Source: Chloroflexota bacterium (GTDB lineage: Bacteria > Chloroflexota > UBA6077 > FW602-bin22 > JACPQP01). From it: a stretch of DNA of 8,482 bases. This document shows positions 4,646 to 8,482 of this stretch, piece by piece. Position numbers and translations under genes: made by a program. Each line of letters starts with the position of its first letter. The first letter of the stretch is position 1. Location of the stretch: assembly GCA_016190465.1 (NCBI GenBank), contig JACPQP010000242.1, positions 1-8,482 on the forward strand, in the 5' to 3' direction. Below the pieces are notes generated by a model, which did no database searches, was not told the origin of the DNA, and worked only from the letters and a program-made list of their open reading frames with translations.

Positions 4646-5908
4646 TCAGTCGACCGTCAACACCACCACGGTATCGATCGCGTCGGGCGGGGTGGCCGGC
4701 CCCTTGATGAGCACACCGCCACTCTCACGGGAGACCGGCAGGGCGGCCCTCGCCGGGTCGGCAAGCAGATGGGCGGAGGTCACCTCTGACGGCGTGCCTG
4801 GCAGGCGCAGCTCACCGCGAGCGGGCCAGTCGAGCACGTGGAGGTAGAGCTGTCCCGGCTTGATGGTGGTCCGGCACCAGTCCAACCCCTGAAGCGGCCC
4901 GGGTCGGGTGCCGTAGACCGATTCGCCGTTCACCTCGAGCCACTGGCCCATCGCGCGCAGGCGATCCACGCTCGGCTGGGGGATGACCCCCTCGGCGGTG
5001 GGGCCGACGTTGAGCAGGTAGTTGCCACCCTTGCTCACGATGTCCACGAGCTTCCGGATCAGGTCCTGGGGAGACTTCCAGTTGTGGTCGTCCTTCTTGA
5101 AGCCCCACGTGTCGTTGATCGTCGCCGGCGTCTCCCAGTCCGCGTGCAGCAGCTCGGAGGGGATGACGTTGTCGCGCGTGGAGGCATAGTCGCCGATGTG
5201 GTTCCCCACCCGCCCGTTGACCAGGCAGGCCGGCTGGATCTCGTGCACCAGATCCACCAGCGACTGGCTCTGCTCCAGCGTGATCCGCTTCGGCGTGTCG
5301 AACCAGATCAGCCCGATGGGGCCGTAGCTGGTGAGCAACTCGCGGACCTGGGGCTTCACGTAGCTCTCGACGTAGCCAGCGAAGTCCTTCTTCGGCTCGT
5401 CGTAGTCCCAGTCGTTGCCGTCACCGTCCGGGTGGTGCCAGTCCTGGGTCTGCGAGTAGTAGAAGCAGAGGCGAAGCCCCTGCCGCTGGCACTCCGCGGC
5501 CAGCTCCCTCAGCGGGTCGCGGTTGAACGGCGTCGCGTCGACGATGTCGTAGTCGGTCCATCGCGAGTCGAACATGCAGAAGCCGTCGTGGTGCTTGGCC
5601 GTGATGACGATGTACTTCTGTCCGGCCCGCCGGGCCAACGAGACCCACTCCGCCGCGTCGAACCGCACCGGATTGAACTGTCCGGCCAATCGCTCGTACT
5701 CCGCCACCGGGATGCGCGCCCGGTGCATGATCCACTCGCCGATGCCGGGGACGAACTCGCCCTTCCACTCGCCGGCGGGGATGGCGTACAGCCCCCAGTG
5801 GATGAACAGGCCGAACCGGGCCTCACGCCACCAGTCCAGCCGCGGGTCCTGCCGCGCTCCCGGGCGTTGCGCCGAGCCCTGCCGGATTGCTCCCTGGTCA
5901 ACCGCCAT
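4646..5908 (-). CDS. GH29 alpha-L-fucosidase
   Basis: GH29 enzymes release terminal alpha-L-fucose with retention of configuration. The 420-residue protein carries the family landmarks in order: WWREARFGLFIHWGLYA (26-42), KHHDGF (105-110) in the fucose pocket, and LIWFD with the likely nucleophile Asp204. WETPATINDTWGF (258-270) and GGNYLLNVGPTAEGVI (294-309) follow, and then a small C-terminal beta domain (about 325-420). The acid/base residue varies within the family and is not assigned. No signal peptide is seen, so it should act in the cytoplasm on imported oligosaccharides. The start at 5908 is chosen because AGGAG (5917-5921) lies 8 nt upstream; a longer frame to 6142 only overlaps the preceding gene. 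It overlaps the end of that gene by 11 bp, suggesting translational coupling. Confidence 0.93.
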   Translation of the reverse strand: MAVDQGAIRQGSAQRPGARQDPRLDWWREARFGLFIHWGLYAIPAGEWKGEFVPGIGEWIMHRARIPVAEYERLAGQFNPVRFDAAEWVSLARRAGQKYIVITAKHHDGFCMFDSRWTDYDIVDATPFNRDPLRELAAECQRQGLRLCFYYSQTQDWHHPDGDGNDWDYDEPKKDFAGYVESYVKPQVRELLTSYGPIGLIWFDTPKRITLEQSQSLVDLVHEIQPACLVNGRVGNHIGDYASTRDNVIPSELLHADWETPATINDTWGFKKDDHNWKSPQDLIRKLVDIVSKGGNYLLNVGPTAEGVIPQPSVDRLRAMGQWLEVNGESVYGTRPGPLQGLDWCRTTIKPGQLYLHVLDWPARGELRLPGTPSEVTSAHLLADPARAALPVSRESGGVLIKGPATPPDAIDTVVVLTVD

Positions 5909-7043
5909 CGTGTGCTCTCCTTCCCCTGGTTGGTAAGGGTTCAGTTGTTCTGCCCCCTGGCCCATGCTGCCCCTGCTGCCGCGATCCCGGACGGTAACGT
6001 CGGGCCTCGTCGTACATGGCCAGGACGTTGGCCGTGGGCACCTCGTCCAGTATCGTATGCGCCGCCCCCAGGATGTAGCCGCCCTTTCGGCCCAACACGT
6101 CGATGCGCTCCCTGACCTCGGCGCGCACCTCCTCAGTCGCACCGAATGGGAGCGTATACTGGGTGTCTACCCCACCGTGGAAGGAGAGCCGGTGCCCGAA
6201 CTCGGCCTTCAGTTTCTCCGGGTCCATCCCCGCCGCCCCCACTTGCGTGGGATTGAGAACGTCGAGGCCGATGTCGAGCAGGTCTGGTATGATCTCCCGT
6301 ACAGCGCCGCAACTGTGGAACATAACGTGTAGCCCGCGCTCCTTGCCCACCGAAAACAGGCGCGCCAGCGACGGCTTGAAGTACCGGCGCCAGAGGTCGG
6401 GCCGGAAGAGCAGACCGTTCTGACCCGCCACGTCGTCGCCATTAAACATGATGTCGATAAGACCGGGTGCCGCGTCGAGGGTCCGTCGGGCGTACTCCAT
6501 CTGGAACTCCGAGATGTGCGCGACCATCGCCTCGACGATCGCTGGCTCCCACAGGAGCAATTGCATCGCGTGTTCGATCCCACAGAGCTCGCAGATCCGG
6601 CTGAAGGTGGGGTTCCAGTCGGCGGGCGCGACGATGGCGTAGGCGGAGTACTGGGCGGCGAGTGCTGGCAGGACGCTGTAGTCGAACCACGCGGCGCTGG
6701 GCCAGGGGTAGCGTTCTACCTCAGCGACGGTCTCGACGTTCTGCAACGGGTGCACGCCTATCCCGTCGGCATAGGTAAGGTACGCTTCCACCTGGCCGCC
6801 GAACCAGTTCACGTTCGCCCCGCTGGGGGCCTCTGGCGGCCGAAGGTAGATGGGTCGTATCCACCGCAGATCCCGGCCCAGGGCGAAGTTGATTCCCTCC
6901 ATGTCGGTGGCGAAGTGGCGGCGCAGTCGCACCTCGGCGTCCGTGGATAGACCGTGGGTGATGTCTAACGGAACTCGGTCAGTCTCTTCGTGTCGCAGAG
7001 CGGCAAGCACACGGTTCTTCGGCTTTGCGTCGTCAGATCGCAT
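5898..7043 (-). CDS. Uroporphyrinogen-decarboxylase-family protein (MtaA/CmuA-like superfamily)
   Basis: The superfamily includes heme-pathway HemE and zinc-dependent corrinoid methyltransferases such as MtaA and CmuA. This 381-residue member looks like the second type or an uncharacterised branch. It starts with KNRVLAALRHEETDRVPLDI (9-28), has MFNGDDVAGQNG (199-210) and the candidate zinc site MFHSCGA (241-247; His243, Cys245), then FHGGVDTQYTLPFGA (288-302) and GGYILGAAHTI (321-331). The second Cys expected in MtaA-type zinc sites is absent from that last motif, so metal binding may differ. Residues after about 350 form a Gly/Arg-rich tail unlike the family, which may be stop-codon read-through into the fucosidase leader. 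GGAGG (7049-7053) is 5 nt before the ATG. It lies 10 bp after another URO-D-like gene. A role in heme synthesis is unlikely in this sugar operon. Confidence 0.88.
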   Translation of the reverse strand: MRSDDAKPKNRVLAALRHEETDRVPLDITHGLSTDAEVRLRRHFATDMEGINFALGRDLRWIRPIYLRPPEAPSGANVNWFGGQVEAYLTYADGIGVHPLQNVETVAEVERYPWPSAAWFDYSVLPALAAQYSAYAIVAPADWNPTFSRICELCGIEHAMQLLLWEPAIVEAMVAHISEFQMEYARRTLDAAPGLIDIMFNGDDVAGQNGLLFRPDLWRRYFKPSLARLFSVGKERGLHVMFHSCGAVREIIPDLLDIGLDVLNPTQVGAAGMDPEKLKAEFGHRLSFHGGVDTQYTLPFGATEEVRAEVRERIDVLGRKGGYILGAAHTILDEVPTANVLAMYDEARRYRPGSRQQGQHGPGGRTTEPLPTRGRRAHDGG

Positions 7044-7053
7044 GACTCCCTCC

Positions 7054-8301
7054 TCACGCGTACTCTTCGGCCATGTCCACGGCGATCCTGCACCACTCCC
7101 AGATTCGGCGCGGGTCGTTCCGGCAGGTGCTGACGTCTTTCATGATCAGCTCGACGACGCAGCCCCGCGTCTTCTCCAGGACGTTCCGCAGGTCAAGGCG
7201 CGCCTGCTCGGGCTCCCACGCGTTCCAGGCCAGAACACCCGGGTTGGGCTTGTAGGAGAAGATGTAGTCGCCCCCGATCTCCTGCGCCGCTCGGTCGACG
7301 TCGACGAAGCGGCTCATGGAGATGCGCCGCAGGCGCGGGACCTTCCGCAGGATGGCGATCTTCTGGTGCAGCGGCTCGCAGCAGCCGTAGCAGTTGAGGC
7401 CGAACCGCTCCAGCCAGCGCAGCTCGTACCGGAGACAGAACTCCTCGTGCATCGCCGGCGAGACCTCCGAGAAAATCTGCCCGGTCGAGGTCCCCCACTG
7501 GTCGATCGGGCGAGCGTGCTGGCCATCATAGTCGGGCTGCGGCAGCTCGTCGGTGATGCCCAGCCCGCCGGACCCAACTCGGTGGTTGCCGTTGCTCACC
7601 GAGAGCAGGCCCTGCGCCCGAAGCTGGTCGAGCCGGGCAAGGAGCGCATCCACCATGCGCGCGATGCCCCGGTGCACGAACGCGGGGCGGTCGAGCATGT
7701 CGAGGTACAGCTCCTCGATGCCCCACCAGCGGACGAGCTGGTCCCAGGGGGCAGTCCACATGTGGCAGACGCCGCGCTCCTCGACCGGAAGGATATCGCC
7801 GATCAGCTCGCCGGTCGCCTGGTAGTTGCGCTCGGTCGCCTCCCAGTCGGCGGCGATCTCCGGCATCTGGATCCGCTCGACGTCCGCCTCGGTCCTGATG
7901 ATCGGGACCCAGTCCGCCGCGTTGCTGACGGTCAGGCCATCGTCGAAAACCCGCGCGGCGTTGACGGCCGCGCCGTATCCCGTATCCGCGTAGACGTACC
8001 TGGAGTAGAAGACTGGGTCCACGACCATGTCGGTGGGCATGTGGCGCCAGAGGTAGAGCGTGGTGCGCAGCTCTTTCTCGATGCCCCGGCAGAACTCGTC
8101 CTCCGACCGACACGCCAGCTCCTCGCACTGCATCTCGTGCCAGGGCAGCTCGTTGATCCAGACCATCGGCCGCGCGGGATCGAGGCGATTGAGCCGGGGC
8201 CACAGCGCGCGCTTCTCGTCTTGCGCAGGCAGCGAGGCGATCTCCATCACCTGTGCCGCCAGTTCGCGGATGATCTGACGGTCCCCATCAAGGACGCTCA
8301 T
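7054..8301 (-). CDS. Divergent URO-D / methionine-synthase-like superfamily protein
   Basis: The 415-residue protein resembles a group usually annotated as uroporphyrinogen decarboxylase-like or cobalamin-independent methionine-synthase-like, found in sugar and methyl-group gene clusters. Landmarks are PMVWINELPW (45-54), DQWGTSTGQIFSEVSPAMHEEF (267-288), NCYGCCEPLH (303-312) and KDVSTCRNDP (388-397). The cysteines at 307, 308 and 393 with His312 are plausible metal ligands, by analogy with zinc methyltransferases. It is clearly distinct from its neighbour, so the two are not a recent duplication. The start at 8301 is preferred because GGAGG (8307-8311) lies 5 nt before it; the longer frame to 8412 runs through a low-complexity repeat. 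It is the first gene of the leftward operon seen here. Its function is not established; methyl transfer or sugar-acid chemistry are guesses. Confidence 0.82.
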   Translation of the reverse strand: MSVLDGDRQIIRELAAQVMEIASLPAQDEKRALWPRLNRLDPARPMVWINELPWHEMQCEELACRSEDEFCRGIEKELRTTLYLWRHMPTDMVVDPVFYSRYVYADTGYGAAVNAARVFDDGLTVSNAADWVPIIRTEADVERIQMPEIAADWEATERNYQATGELIGDILPVEERGVCHMWTAPWDQLVRWWGIEELYLDMLDRPAFVHRGIARMVDALLARLDQLRAQGLLSVSNGNHRVGSGGLGITDELPQPDYDGQHARPIDQWGTSTGQIFSEVSPAMHEEFCLRYELRWLERFGLNCYGCCEPLHQKIAILRKVPRLRRISMSRFVDVDRAAQEIGGDYIFSYKPNPGVLAWNAWEPEQARLDLRNVLEKTRGCVVELIMKDVSTCRNDPRRIWEWCRIAVDMAEEYA

Positions 8302-8382
8302 GCGATCCTCCAGCCTTGCCCAGCGGCGTCCCCCTCCCCCCCTGCCCCACCAGAGGGGAAGGGAAGCCGCTCCCTCACCCCG
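8302..8382 (-). promoter_or_regulatory. 5' leader of the fucoside operon with G-rich hairpin
   Basis: On the minus strand this leader carries closely spaced G-runs of 4, 7 and 5 (complement of 8345-8348, 8336-8342 and 8330-8334), enough for a G-quadruplex. AGCGGC (8322-8327) pairs with GCCGCT (8366-8371), and the C-rich and G-rich sequences inside pair partly. The structure ends about 10 nt before the GGAGG ribosome binding site (8307-8311) of the first gene. No -10/-35 pair is recognisable, so the promoter probably lies beyond the window or within the repeat. Confidence 0.4.
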
Positions 8383-8482
8383 CAGGCCCTCACCCCCTGC
8401 TCCCTCTCCCAATCCTGGGAGTGGGGGTCGGGCTGCGCCCCCGTGCCTCCCCCTCCCTTCCCCCAGTATTGGGGGAAGGGGC
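8383..8482 (+). repeat. C-rich dispersed repeat, copy B (cut by window edge)
   Basis: It starts with the same CAGGCCCTCACCCCCTGC as copy A. It then has CCCAATCCTGGG (8408-8419; one base off the core), a different and longer centre, and the exact opposite-facing core CCCAGTATTGGG (8462-8473), ending GGAAGGGGC at the window edge. The outer 18-bp and 12-bp arms of the palindrome at 2471-2683 are not found on its left side. It sits just upstream of the operon leader, so both copies are intergenic. Confidence 0.8.

Noticed and set aside
4838..6115. 425-codon plus-strand open frame
   Set aside because: It is entirely antisense to the GH29 fucosidase and the end of the URO-D gene, and its composition is that of a high-GC shadow frame.
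5898..7043. True HemE (heme biosynthesis uroporphyrinogen decarboxylase)
   Set aside because: The HSCG-type motif and the glycoside operon setting point to the MtaA/CmuA-like side of the superfamily, and no other heme genes are near.
8302..8412. N-terminal extension of the URO-D-like protein to 8412
   Set aside because: The added residues are Gly-rich translation of the repeat, and a good GGAGG precedes the internal ATG at 8301.

Overview
The window is GC-rich, gene-dense bacterial DNA. The gene families and the intergenic C-rich repeats with a CCCAATACTGGG / CCCAGTATTGGG core suggest a Chloroflexota bacterium, perhaps of the Sphaerobacter/Thermomicrobia type. This is an inference from overall style, not a database match.

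Layout, left to right. Positions 1-166 hold the leader of a plus-strand SOS-type pair: a near-consensus promoter, lexA (167-784), then 19 bp later a short sigma-70-family sigma factor (804-1400). After a 162-bp gap comes a stand-alone HpcH/HpaI-family class II aldolase (1563-2321, +). Positions 2322-2843 have no credible gene and lie between convergent genes. They hold a 213-bp imperfect palindrome (2471-2683) made of nested inverted blocks, plus smaller hairpins. A minus-strand Hsp20 chaperone gene follows (2844-3383), with a Gln-rich insert in its alpha-crystallin domain.

From 3479 to 8301 everything reads leftward. In transcription order there are two different URO-D/MtaA-superfamily proteins (8301-7054 and 7043-5898), a GH29 alpha-L-fucosidase (5908-4646), a CE7 acetyl esterase (4576-3620), and a 46-codon remnant of a sugar ABC-transporter permease (3619-3479). 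The spacings (10 bp, an 11-bp overlap, 69 bp) fit an operon. The likely theme is intracellular processing of acetylated, fucose-containing oligosaccharides: the esterase removes acetyl groups, the fucosidase releases fucose, and the two URO-D-like proteins have an unknown role, possibly methyl-group transfer. The transporter such an operon would need is missing apart from the remnant, which suggests a deletion or rearrangement between the esterase and hsp20.

Positions 8302-8482 hold the operon leader, which has a G-rich hairpin just upstream of the ribosome binding site, and a second copy of the CCCAGTATTGGG repeat running off the window edge.

The points most worth a second look are the lexA-sigma pair, the unannotated permease remnant in frame after the esterase stop, the paired URO-D-like proteins in a fucoside operon, the 213-bp palindrome, and the Gln-rich Hsp20 insert.
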